DNA of 6,370 nucleotides from Stramentimicrobium sp964525625 (GTDB taxonomy: Bacteria > Atribacterota > Phoenicimicrobiia > Phoenicimicrobiales > Stramentimicrobiaceae), in contig CAZGKY010000123.1 of NCBI GenBank assembly GCA_964525625.1, positions 1 through 6,370 on the forward strand, read 5' to 3'. Shown here piece after piece: positions 1 through 6,116 of the stretch (position 1 is the stretch's first letter; each line of letters opens with the position of its first letter). Both the position numbers and the translations under genes were made by a program. The notes under the pieces were generated by a model. That model searched no databases. It was given only the letters and a program-made list of their open reading frames with translations, and had not been told where the DNA came from.

Positions 1-54
1 GTACGGTGGTGTGAGAGGACGGTAGATGAATTAATCATCTACCTCCTACTCGAT
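1..54 (+). mobile_element. 3' end of a group II intron (domain V tail plus complete domain VI)
   Basis: The first bases, GTACGGTG, match the 3' strand of a bacterial group II intron domain V. They are followed by a full domain VI hairpin. Bases 13-15 GAG pair with 49-51 CTC. Bases 16-19 AGGA pair with 44-47 TCCT. Bases 21-29 GGTAGATGA pair with 35-43 TCATCTACC, closing a five-base loop. A48 is the only unpaired base on the 3' strand, as expected of the lariat branch point. The intron would end after GAT at about base 54, putting A48 seven bases from the splice site, the usual distance. The GTGAGAGG...CCTACTCGAT pattern is typical of bacterial introns, probably class C or a relative (recalled, not searched). 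The body and any reverse transcriptase lie left of the window, so I cannot say whether it is intact. The 3' exon starts near base 55. Confidence 0.82.
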
Positions 55-102
55 TAACAGTCTTGATTTAATATCTATCACTGAATTAGTATGTTTGATA
101 TA

Positions 103-1359
103 CTAAAAGAGCCATTTCAGGGAAAAATAAATACCTTCTGAGGGTTTCAATATCCCTAATCTGGAATCAGCATCTCCTAAAATAAAGATATAAGATAAGG
201 AGGCAGACACATTTTTACTTACCTGATAATCTAAACCCAGGACATTACCCATACTTAGATCTTTTAAACTTAAAACCCCTATATAATAAGGACTGAAATC
301 AGAATTTTCTATCTCTTTATCAGCATTAAGATAGAGATATGGTGAACATTGGTTTTCTATTTCCATAGGAAGACCGTAAATAATTCCACCATTTAAGTAC
401 AGATTAGCCTCAGTGGTATAATCTGCACTTAATATTGCTTTCAGATAGGGTTTTTCCAGAATCTTTTCACCTTGGAAGTGCCACGTTTCAGGAATAATGT
501 AAGCCAAATCCCCCCTTAAGGTAGCCCCTTGGATACCCGGGAAATTACCCTGAAATTCTAATCCCAATACCTGTTGGGCGGGATAACCTAAGGTTACCTT
601 CATAATATTTTCAGAAGGATGTATATCCAGTTCTAAATTTGCTGGGAAAGGATCCCTATAATATCCTCGATAATAGCTTATACCTATATCAAAGGAGGGG
701 AAAGTATGATTTAATTGTACTCCCCAGATTAAATCTTTGACTGCTTGATAGGACAGTTCTACCTGGTCTATTGGAATTCCTTGTTGCTGATAGATAGTAC
801 CAAATTTAGCTAAATAGCTATCCTTTAAATATTGATCAGGGTAAGGAGTAGTATTCAATGAAGGCAATAAGGCTGCCTGGATGTTAGTTAAATCATCTAT
901 ATAATAAGTAGCGTTTAAACCAAGTGTTCCTAATTTTTCTTGATTGTTAGTTAAAGACAGATTGGGTGGCATGGGATTAAAATTATCTAGGGGGCTAAAA
1001 AAGTCGGCAGCTCCCCATCTAGTGATAATTTTTCCTATTTTAAGATCTAAATTATCCAAAACATCATAAGCATTGAGATAAAGCTCATTGGGTCCAATTA
1101 CCAGTGGCCTGGAATATTCTTTATTGCTGGATCGAATTACCAGATCTCCCTGTAAAAATAGATCATGGGTAATTTCTTGACAATAGTCTATTGTGAGAGT
1201 AATAGTATGATTCATCTTTTGTTGTAGGAAAGAATAAGAACCTTGATATAGTAATTTTTGTGATGAGGTAAAGGCTAAAGTAATAGGGATGCAAATAAGG
1301 ACAGATAATATTATTACTAAAAGACCTGTGAGAAAATTTATTATATTTATGCTCTTCAT
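103..1359 (-). CDS. Outer-membrane beta-barrel protein, DUF1302/alginate-export-like
   Basis: A 418-residue protein with an N-terminal signal sequence (hydrophobic residues about 9-30, ending ITLAF). The rest alternates polar and hydrophobic residues with many aromatics, as in a transmembrane beta-barrel. It ends KWLF, and a terminal Phe is the usual recognition signal for barrel assembly. Residues 91-131 resemble the DUF1302 and alginate-export barrel families: an NELYLNAYDVLDNLDLKIGK strand followed by ITRWGAADFFSPLDNFNP, close to the 'GkQxxxWGxxDxxxPxDxxNP' signature. The predicted role is an outer-membrane channel or acceptor for whatever the upstream exporter handles; the substrate is not evident. 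It is the last gene of the array, 79 bases after the LolA-like gene. The start is supported by AGAGGAG seven bases upstream (1367-1373). No T-rich terminator follows the stop, and a group II intron end lies only 48 bases beyond. Barrel identity is fairly sure; the exact family is less so. Confidence 0.78.
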   Translation of the reverse strand: MKSINIINFLTGLLVIILSVLICIPITLAFTSSQKLLYQGSYSFLQQKMNHTITLTIDYCQEITHDLFLQGDLVIRSSNKEYSRPLVIGPNELYLNAYDVLDNLDLKIGKIITRWGAADFFSPLDNFNPMPPNLSLTNNQEKLGTLGLNATYYIDDLTNIQAALLPSLNTTPYPDQYLKDSYLAKFGTIYQQQGIPIDQVELSYQAVKDLIWGVQLNHTFPSFDIGISYYRGYYRDPFPANLELDIHPSENIMKVTLGYPAQQVLGLEFQGNFPGIQGATLRGDLAYIIPETWHFQGEKILEKPYLKAILSADYTTEANLYLNGGIIYGLPMEIENQCSPYLYLNADKEIENSDFSPYYIGVLSLKDLSMGNVLGLDYQVSKNVSASLSYIFILGDADSRLGILKPSEGIYFSLKWLF

Positions 1360-1364
1360 AAAAA

Positions 1365-1388
1365 ATCTCCTCTAATATCTCTTCTAAT
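1365..1388 (-). promoter_or_regulatory. Tandemly duplicated Shine-Dalgarno element of the barrel gene
   Basis: On the minus strand two 12-base units lie head to tail: ATTAGAAGAGAT (1388-1377) and ATTAGAGGAGAT (1376-1365), 11 of 12 bases identical. The copy nearer the start carries AGAGGAG at a normal distance from the ATG at 1359. The farther copy carries the weaker AGAAGAG and is too far away to serve this start directly. It looks like a small tandem duplication of the ribosome binding site. Confidence 0.6.
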
Positions 1389-1403
1389 CATAATTTTGGT
1401 TTT

Positions 1404-1431
1404 TGTATAGTACGAATAGAAAAAAAGTCAG
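1404..1431 (-). promoter_or_regulatory. Weak candidate internal promoter for the barrel gene
   Basis: Minus strand CTGACT (1431-1426, four of six matches to TTGACA) is followed after 16 bases by TATACA (1409-1404, four of six matches to TATAAT). It sits in the gap after the LolA-like gene and would allow separate expression of the barrel. In DNA this AT-rich such matches are common, so this is only a candidate. Confidence 0.25.
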
Positions 1432-1438
1432 CAGATAA

Positions 1439-2167
1439 TTACAGATCATATTCAATTTCCTTAATATTCATAATGGTTTTATGGTTTTCCAACATATTGG
1501 TCAATTCAATTTTTATTGGTGTAATTTTATCTTTTTCATCTAATTTAACTTCTTTAATCTCCAGTGTTTTGGTGTGTTTCCCTTCTAAATTATAAAATTC
1601 AACCTTTTCCAGATAGAATTGTTTCTTATGGACATAAATTACAAATTTACTATAGGATATCTCTTCACCGGTAGGAATTACTTCTATTACGAATTGCCTT
1701 TCAGTCTCTTCCTTGAGCTCTTTTTTATAGTCTTCCTTTTGATAATCCATACTGAGGTCTTCATAGGAAAAGTCGGTTCCCATAAAATTTTCTTGCTTAG
1801 AAGAACCAGCAATTCTTCTCGGTTTTTGATAGGCAGGCATAAAGAGGTAAATTTTATCACCATTGTCGATGCTTAATAGGGTAACCCCTTCGACATTTTT
1901 TGGTGCTAAAAAGCGCATTACTATGCTTATTTTGTCCTCTTCTTCTTTTTCAAACATCAGAAGTTCTCTTTTTTCTACCTTGTCATTTTTATCAATCAGA
2001 ATCATCTCAGCCTGGGTTTTACTATTTTGATACTCAACCCGTTTTTCTTTGACCCTATCCATTATTTCATCGACCGTGAGCTGCTCAATAGAAAATATTT
2101 TGCAATTTAGACTAAAAATTAGAACAAACAAAAATAAAATAAGGATGATTATTTTATTATGATTCAT
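1439..2167 (-). CDS. LolA-like outer membrane lipoprotein-sorting protein (periplasmic)
   Basis: A 242-residue protein with a Sec signal peptide (hydrophobic residues 6-20, probable cleavage before about residue 27). The mature part matches, from memory, the 'outer membrane lipoprotein-sorting protein' family, a LolA/LolB-like fold often encoded beside RND exporters. Signature stretches are FLAPKNVEGVTLLSI at 86-100, a YLFMPAYQKPRRIAGS block at 107-122, and the following GTDFSYEDL at 130-138. Members are predicted half-barrels with a hydrophobic cavity able to hold a lipid or acyl chain. The likely role is periplasmic carriage of a hydrophobic cargo between the exporter encoded just upstream and the barrel just downstream. 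It is not a canonical LolA, which is shorter and works with LolCDE; no LolCDE or LolB gene is seen here. C22 follows S-L-N, a poor lipobox, so lipidation is unlikely. The start is fixed by AGGAGGA at 2180-2174. Confidence 0.85.
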   Translation of the reverse strand: MNHNKIIILILFLFVLIFSLNCKIFSIEQLTVDEIMDRVKEKRVEYQNSKTQAEMILIDKNDKVEKRELLMFEKEEEDKISIVMRFLAPKNVEGVTLLSIDNGDKIYLFMPAYQKPRRIAGSSKQENFMGTDFSYEDLSMDYQKEDYKKELKEETERQFVIEVIPTGEEISYSKFVIYVHKKQFYLEKVEFYNLEGKHTKTLEIKEVKLDEKDKITPIKIELTNMLENHKTIMNIKEIEYDL

Positions 2168-2188
2168 TTTCCATCCTCCTCAATTTAA

Positions 2189-2208
2189 GTATTATTTATA
2201 AATAATAC
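2189..2208. repeat. 20-base perfect palindrome in the exporter/LolA-like gap
   Basis: GTATTATTTA is followed immediately by its exact reverse complement TAAATAATAC. The element ends nine bases upstream of the LolA-like gene's AGGAGGA. On the minus strand it contains TGGTATTAT (2210-2202), which resembles an extended -10 promoter element (TGn plus TATTAT, five of six), so it could be an operator-promoter site. Alternatively it forms a hairpin in the mRNA just ahead of the ribosome binding site. No good -35 is visible. Confidence 0.6.
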
Positions 2209-2224
2209 CAGAATTTTTTATTTT

Positions 2225-2248
2225 ATCTAAGAAATTAATTTCTTAGAT
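2225..2248. repeat. 24-base perfect palindrome overlapping the exporter stop codon
   Basis: ATCTAAGAAATT is followed by its exact reverse complement. The last codons of the exporter and its TAA stop (2237-2235) lie inside it. In the mRNA it can form a nine-pair stem (ATCTAAGAA/TTCTTAGAT) with a six-base ATTAAT loop. On the minus strand the stem is followed by A-rich sequence rather than a T-run, so it is not a standard intrinsic terminator for the operon. A transcript-stabilising or processing hairpin between two operon genes fits better. Confidence 0.6.
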
Positions 2249-5033
2249 TATTTTTAGACAGCTTGGCAGTATTTAGATGTAAAAGCAGAGGCAACAAAAG
2301 AAGGGTATAGACTACACTAATTAACATTAAGCTGCCTATTAATCGAGAAAATTCAGAAATCATATTTATTTCCGAAAGAGTTAACACAAATGCCCCTGCG
2401 GCTACTGATAGAGAGTTAAAGACAATAGCCCTTCCTGTGCCGGTTAAAGTGATTTTTAGGGCAGTAATGGATTCATTTTTATGGTTAGTTAACTCCTGTC
2501 TATAGCGGTTAATAAAGTGAATGGTATAATCAATTCCAGCCCCTATAGCAATACTGGCTACCATCATTGTGCCTATGTTTAGTGAGATGCCGGATAAACC
2601 CATTATACCAAAAGCAGTTAAAATGGTACAAAAAATGGGGACCATGGCTATTAATCCCACTAGTAGGGAACCAAATTGTAACATCAATAAAATAAAGACT
2701 ACTATAAAGGCAACTAACATACTTTTAATTTGTCCCTGAAAAACGCTTTGATTAACTTCATTAAGAATCACCGGAGTACCTGTTAAGCGATAGGAGAAAT
2801 TGATCTCTCCTTCTGTATCGGGAATATATAAATATTCATCAGTAAGATACCATAAATAATCAGCGTTTTCCTGATTTAACTGAGTATTTAGAATATTTTC
2901 AATTTCAGCCTGGATATATCTAATTTTTTGACGTTCTCCCATTATATACATAGAATTGTCAATAATCTCTTGTATATATTGAGCATCTTCTATGGGCAAA
3001 TCCAATTCTTGAGACAGATTTTTTATGAACAAATGATCCTGGTAATTATTTTCCAGATAATTAAAAATGAAAGGACGTATAGTGGGTAAAGATATTCCCA
3101 TATCCTCCAATTCCAAAGCTGATACTTGAAGCAGTTCTTCTACAAATTCTTCGTCAGGAGAGTAAAAGTTTTCCAGGGGGAGACTGGTCACCTCTATTAA
3201 TTTCTGGCTTAATTCTTCTTCTTTTTGCTCATTAATTTTCATACCATTGGCTTGCCAAGAAGATATAATATCTTGAACAATAAATGGGAAATATTGATTT
3301 TTCTCTGACTGAGGTAAAAGGGATAAATCAATTTTTCTTACTTTAGCAGGAATATTCTGGATGAATTTTTCCATCTGTTCTATGGCTGAATTTACGGCTA
3401 AGGAAGTCATTTCCCGTGTGCGAATTTGTATGATAGTAGAATGATTATCATCAGTGAGCATCGAATTTATATATTCATTATTACCGGCAAAAAACCAGAG
3501 ATTGTCAATTTTATCGGGATGAGCTGGAATTATTTTTTTATTTTCCATAGCATAATTGAGTTGAGCCAAAAAAGTGGTAATAGAGGAGGGTTGAGCCAGC
3601 GCGGGTAGATTACCAGCATAATTTTGAATTTTATCCATACATCTTAAAATATAGGGATGTTTAACGTTTTCTGCACTAATATAAACATAAAGGAAGTCTA
3701 CTCCACCGAATTTTTCTTTAAAATAATTCATGGTTTTGGTAATAGGATTTTTCAGTCCTAAGCGACTTTCAATTGAGGAATCTGGTTTTATCTGGAAAGC
3801 AAAAAAACCAGAGGAAATCAGAATAATCACCGTAACCCCAAATATCAATTTTTTCTTTGTAAAGAGAGATTGGGCAATAACTCTAAGTGCTCTGGTTACC
3901 AGATCGCTGGCTTGATAGGAAAAATTTTGGGGAACTTTCCTGGGTATAAAGATACTAAATATTGCTCCCAGGAGAAAAATACTTAGCAGGAAAGCTACCA
4001 GAATGCCGATGGTTGCTAATATTCCAAATTCAGTCATTGGTCTTATTACTGCACTGGTAAGAGAGGCAAAACCAGCCATAGTGGTTAGAGCACTCATCAT
4101 AATGGGGATTAACACAGAAACAATAGTTCTTTGTAATGCTTCCTGTGGTGAAAAAAGATGCCTATATTCATAGTAACGGCTGATAAAGTGAATACCATAT
4201 GCTGTAACCAGGGCAATCATTAAAACTGGTATTGCCGAAATAACAATCGTAACAGTCTGTCCACTTGAGGCTGTCCAACTTAATAACCAGAAAGAGGTAA
4301 GCAGAGCTATGGAAATAGGTAAGATGGTTCCCTGCAGACTTCTGAAACAATAAAAAAGAAGAGTCAGTACTAATATAGTGGCAATAAAAGCCAAAGACAT
4401 ATTATTAAGAGCCATTTCAGTAATTTGTGTTTCCATAATGGGCAGCCCAAAAATTTCCATATGTTTTATGTTGCCCTGATTCTTTTTTATAGTTTCTTCC
4501 AATTCCCTTCTTAGAAGAACTCCATTGATATGCTCAGGGGATTTTATCGAGAGCAAAACCACCTTTCCATCCTCGGATAGATAAGTTCCTTTTAACATAT
4601 TATCTTCCAGGGCGGTCTTTTTTATTTCTTGAACCTCTTCTTCTGATTCTGGGAAAACTTCTACGAAATTTCGTACTTCAATGCCGAAATCAGTGGTAAT
4701 AATTTTAGGCATATTCAAAAAAGAATCCACGGAAATAATATTATTTGATTTGGTCAGTTGTTCTGTAATTAATTTAATATTTTGCAAGTTTTCTAAGGTA
4801 AAGAGATCATTAAATTCTAATGATACCAAAGTCATATCTTTATCGTATTTACCAAATTTTTTAGATACATCCCGATAAAAACTTATTTCTGGATCATTTT
4901 CAGCAAGATACTTAGTTATATCATCTTCTACTTTCAAATTTTTGATCTGGGTAATACCGAAGATCGTTACCAGTAGTACTATTAATATTATAATTTTGGC
5001 ATATCTGTTGATAAATTGAGCTAGTTTATTCAT
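2235..5033 (-). CDS. RND-superfamily exporter, MMPL/COG1033 type
   Basis: A 932-residue inner-membrane protein with the duplicated RND architecture. TM1 is about 10-30, then a first periplasmic loop (31-210), TM2-6 at about 211-363 and TM7 at about 395-414. A second loop follows (415-767), then TM8-12 at about 768-921. In the second half AIGAGIDYTIHFINRYRQEL (829-848) is the hallmark 'GxxxDYxIHFxxRYRE' of this family, with D835 and Y836 probable proton-relay residues. In the first half the equivalent reads TAYGIHFISRYYEY, lacking the Asp. Family knowledge predicts proton-driven export of lipids or hydrophobic compounds; the substrate is unknown. The second loop is about twice the first because of a helix-rich acidic insert (about 575-745). 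The LolA-like gene follows after 67 bases. AGGAGA at 5048-5043 supports the start. The 108-base gap from the TetR gene has only a poor promoter match (TATGAT, 5090-5085). Confidence 0.9.
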   Translation of the reverse strand: MNKLAQFINRYAKIIILIVLLVTIFGITQIKNLKVEDDITKYLAENDPEISFYRDVSKKFGKYDKDMTLVSLEFNDLFTLENLQNIKLITEQLTKSNNIISVDSFLNMPKIITTDFGIEVRNFVEVFPESEEEVQEIKKTALEDNMLKGTYLSEDGKVVLLSIKSPEHINGVLLRRELEETIKKNQGNIKHMEIFGLPIMETQITEMALNNMSLAFIATILVLTLLFYCFRSLQGTILPISIALLTSFWLLSWTASSGQTVTIVISAIPVLMIALVTAYGIHFISRYYEYRHLFSPQEALQRTIVSVLIPIMMSALTTMAGFASLTSAVIRPMTEFGILATIGILVAFLLSIFLLGAIFSIFIPRKVPQNFSYQASDLVTRALRVIAQSLFTKKKLIFGVTVIILISSGFFAFQIKPDSSIESRLGLKNPITKTMNYFKEKFGGVDFLYVYISAENVKHPYILRCMDKIQNYAGNLPALAQPSSITTFLAQLNYAMENKKIIPAHPDKIDNLWFFAGNNEYINSMLTDDNHSTIIQIRTREMTSLAVNSAIEQMEKFIQNIPAKVRKIDLSLLPQSEKNQYFPFIVQDIISSWQANGMKINEQKEEELSQKLIEVTSLPLENFYSPDEEFVEELLQVSALELEDMGISLPTIRPFIFNYLENNYQDHLFIKNLSQELDLPIEDAQYIQEIIDNSMYIMGERQKIRYIQAEIENILNTQLNQENADYLWYLTDEYLYIPDTEGEINFSYRLTGTPVILNEVNQSVFQGQIKSMLVAFIVVFILLMLQFGSLLVGLIAMVPIFCTILTAFGIMGLSGISLNIGTMMVASIAIGAGIDYTIHFINRYRQELTNHKNESITALKITLTGTGRAIVFNSLSVAAGAFVLTLSEINMISEFSRLIGSLMLISVVYTLLLLPLLLHLNTAKLSKNNLRN

Positions 5034-5141
5034 ATCTTTCTATCTCCTATAATTTTATTTAGAACTATTTGTACAATTTTTGTTATCATACTTCAGAAAA
5101 TATTGCCACTTAAAGAGTCTTTGTTATTACTACTTACAAAT

Positions 5142-5747
5142 CTATAATTCTGCTGAATTTCCTGGCTGAGCAATTCCATGAACGAAAATTCGGGCTAACA
5201 TATCAATAACTTCTTCGGTAGAATAAGATAATTGTGATACTATCTCAGGAATAACTATAGATTTAATGGTATTGAGAATAATTAAAACAATAAGATCAAG
5301 GTCAATATCCTGACAGACAGTGCCCTCTTTCTTTCCTTCTTGCAGCAATTTTCTTAATTCATTATTAATTAGCTTTTCCTCTAAGTGGTTTATAATTTCC
5401 CAAGCTTTGGGATTATTTTTTCGAATGTCTTCAAAAGCCCACAGATTAAGTTGTGAAATCTGAGCTTGTACCTGAGACATGAATTGTTTAAGTACACTAA
5501 TTTTTCTGTTTGTTTTGTTTTCAATAATTGTATTTATCTTTTCATGTAACTCCTGAAAAAAATCGTAGATTACCGATTCCAATAAAAACTGTTTACTTCT
5601 AAAGAATTGATAGAGGGTCTTTTTACTCATATGTAGTTCAGTAGCCAATTCGTCCATTGTGGCTTTGGAGTATCCTTGGGTAAAAAAATATTTTCTGGCT
5701 GTAGAAAGTATTCTTTTTTTGATAGAATTATTTTTTTGGTCCATCAT
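5142..5747 (-). CDS. TetR/AcrR-family transcriptional regulator
   Basis: A 201-residue protein of typical TetR length. The N-terminal DNA-binding domain is clear. Helix 1 is about 9-25 (KKRILSTARKYFFTQG) and YSKATMDELATELHMS (26-41) leads into the recognition helix. KKTLYQFFRSKQFLL (42-56) is the conserved end of the domain. The C-terminal part (about 60-195) is helical and variable, as expected for ligand binding and dimerisation; no ligand can be inferred. It lies upstream of and in line with the exporter, so it probably represses itself and the three envelope genes until a ligand binds. A candidate operator lies at 5811-5827. Two ATGs lie side by side (5747 and 5744) and neither has a recognisable Shine-Dalgarno: the upstream sequence is ATGAAAAATAAAA. 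An in-frame stop at 5759-5757 rules out an earlier start, and a later start would cut into the DNA-binding domain. Confidence 0.9.
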   Translation of the reverse strand: MMDQKNNSIKKRILSTARKYFFTQGYSKATMDELATELHMSKKTLYQFFRSKQFLLESVIYDFFQELHEKINTIIENKTNRKISVLKQFMSQVQAQISQLNLWAFEDIRKNNPKAWEIINHLEEKLINNELRKLLQEGKKEGTVCQDIDLDLIVLIILNTIKSIVIPEIVSQLSYSTEEVIDMLARIFVHGIAQPGNSAEL

Positions 5748-5788
5748 TTTTATTTTTCATCTTTACAATTTTTTATTTTTACAAAGGT

Positions 5789-5818
5789 ACTATATTCATC
5801 TTGTTGTAAGTTGGTCAG
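5789..5818 (-). promoter_or_regulatory. Candidate proximal promoter of the TetR operon
   Basis: Minus strand CTGACC (5818-5813, four of six to TTGACA) is followed after 18 bases by TATAGT (5794-5789, five of six to TATAAT). Transcription would begin about 35 bases before the TetR start codon. The -35 lies inside the TTGGT-N7-ACCAA repeat, which is how an autorepressed TetR promoter is often built. Confidence 0.45.
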
Positions 5819-5827
5819 TATTACCAA
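5811..5827. promoter_or_regulatory. Candidate TetR-family operator (TTGGT-N7-ACCAA)
   Basis: The 17-base sequence TTGGTCAGTATTACCAA has perfect five-base inverted arms and one further symmetric pair inside. Size and symmetry fit a TetR-dimer operator, and it overlaps the -35 of the proximal promoter. Binding by the adjacent regulator is inferred from position only. Confidence 0.45.
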
Positions 5828-5930
5828 ATAAGCATGTTGACGAAAAAAGTAACTTGTGTTAAACATAAATCAGTAAAAGAGTATAAACCGGTGTTTGATT
5901 TTTCTTGGAATTTATTGAACTAATGAAAAT

Positions 5931-5958
5931 AAAAAAACTATTTTAGTTTTAATAGTTT
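5931..5958 (-). terminator. Hairpin plus T-run, possible leader attenuator
   Basis: On the minus strand AAACTATT (5958-5951) can pair with AATAGTTT (5942-5935) across an eight-base loop, and the stem runs directly into TTTT, then ATTTT. An alternative stem uses AAAACTA (5950-5944) with TAGTTTT (5940-5934) and a three-base loop. Each stem has one G-C pair, so it is weak as an intrinsic terminator. It lies at the predicted start of the transcript from the promoter at 5966-5994, ahead of the TetR gene. Confidence 0.35.
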
Positions 5959-5965
5959 CCTATCC

Positions 5966-5994
5966 AATATATTATATTATTAAATATATGTCAA
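5966..5994 (-). promoter_or_regulatory. Strong sigma-70-type promoter facing the TetR gene
   Basis: Minus strand TTGACA (5994-5989, perfect) is followed after exactly 17 bases by TATATT (5971-5966, five of six). It is the best promoter match noticed in the window. Initiation would fall near the GG at 5960-5959, giving a leader of about 210 bases before the TetR start. Confidence 0.6.
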
Positions 5995-6088
5995 TACTAA
6001 AATTTCTAATAAGAATTTCTTTTTTTCTCTCTTCAATGGTTAGCGGGTAAAGATGTAAACTTAGAAATAAATTAGGGCTTTAAGGATA

Positions 6089-6116
6089 TTGATTCAAAAT
6101 TTAAAAAGTGTAAAAT
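6089..6116 (+). promoter_or_regulatory. Candidate promoter of the small cysteine-rich gene
   Basis: TTGATT (6089-6094, four of six) and TAAAAT (6111-6116, five of six) are 16 bases apart. Initiation would be near 6123, leaving a very short leader that just includes the ribosome binding site AAGGAAG at 6124-6130. Confidence 0.4.

Noticed and set aside
1619..1876. 85-codon plus-strand open frame
   Set aside because: It lies wholly antisense inside the LolA-like gene, whose family motifs are clear, and its product has no recognisable features.
2102..2104. Possible lipoprotein cysteine (C22) in the LolA-like protein
   Set aside because: The preceding residues are S-L-N, and Asn at -1 does not fit a lipobox; a normal signal-peptidase I site a few residues on is more likely.
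2221..2260. 24-base palindrome read as a plus-strand intrinsic terminator (T-rich sequence follows on that strand)
   Set aside because: No plus-strand gene ends here, so there is no transcript for it to terminate.
3426..3915. Two plus-strand open frames of 60 and 61 codons (3426-3608 and 3730-3915)
   Set aside because: Both are antisense within the exporter gene and their products resemble no protein family.
4168..4350. 60-codon minus-strand frame
   Set aside because: It is an out-of-frame shadow of exporter membrane segments, with no ribosome binding site.
4681..4878. 65-codon plus-strand frame
   Set aside because: Antisense to the first periplasmic loop of the exporter; no independent support.
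5085..5113. Possible promoter (TTAAGT-N17-TATGAT) directly upstream of the exporter
   Set aside because: The -35 matches at only three of six positions and there is no extended -10, so it is indistinguishable from background in this AT-rich gap.
5659..5862. 67-codon plus-strand frame over the TetR start and operator
   Set aside because: Antisense to the TetR DNA-binding domain and its promoter; composition reflects poly-T runs.
5961..5990. AT-only partial palindromes around ATATATTATATTATTAAA
   Set aside because: Simple A/T alternation that is expected by chance here; it coincides with the spacer and -10 of the distal promoter.
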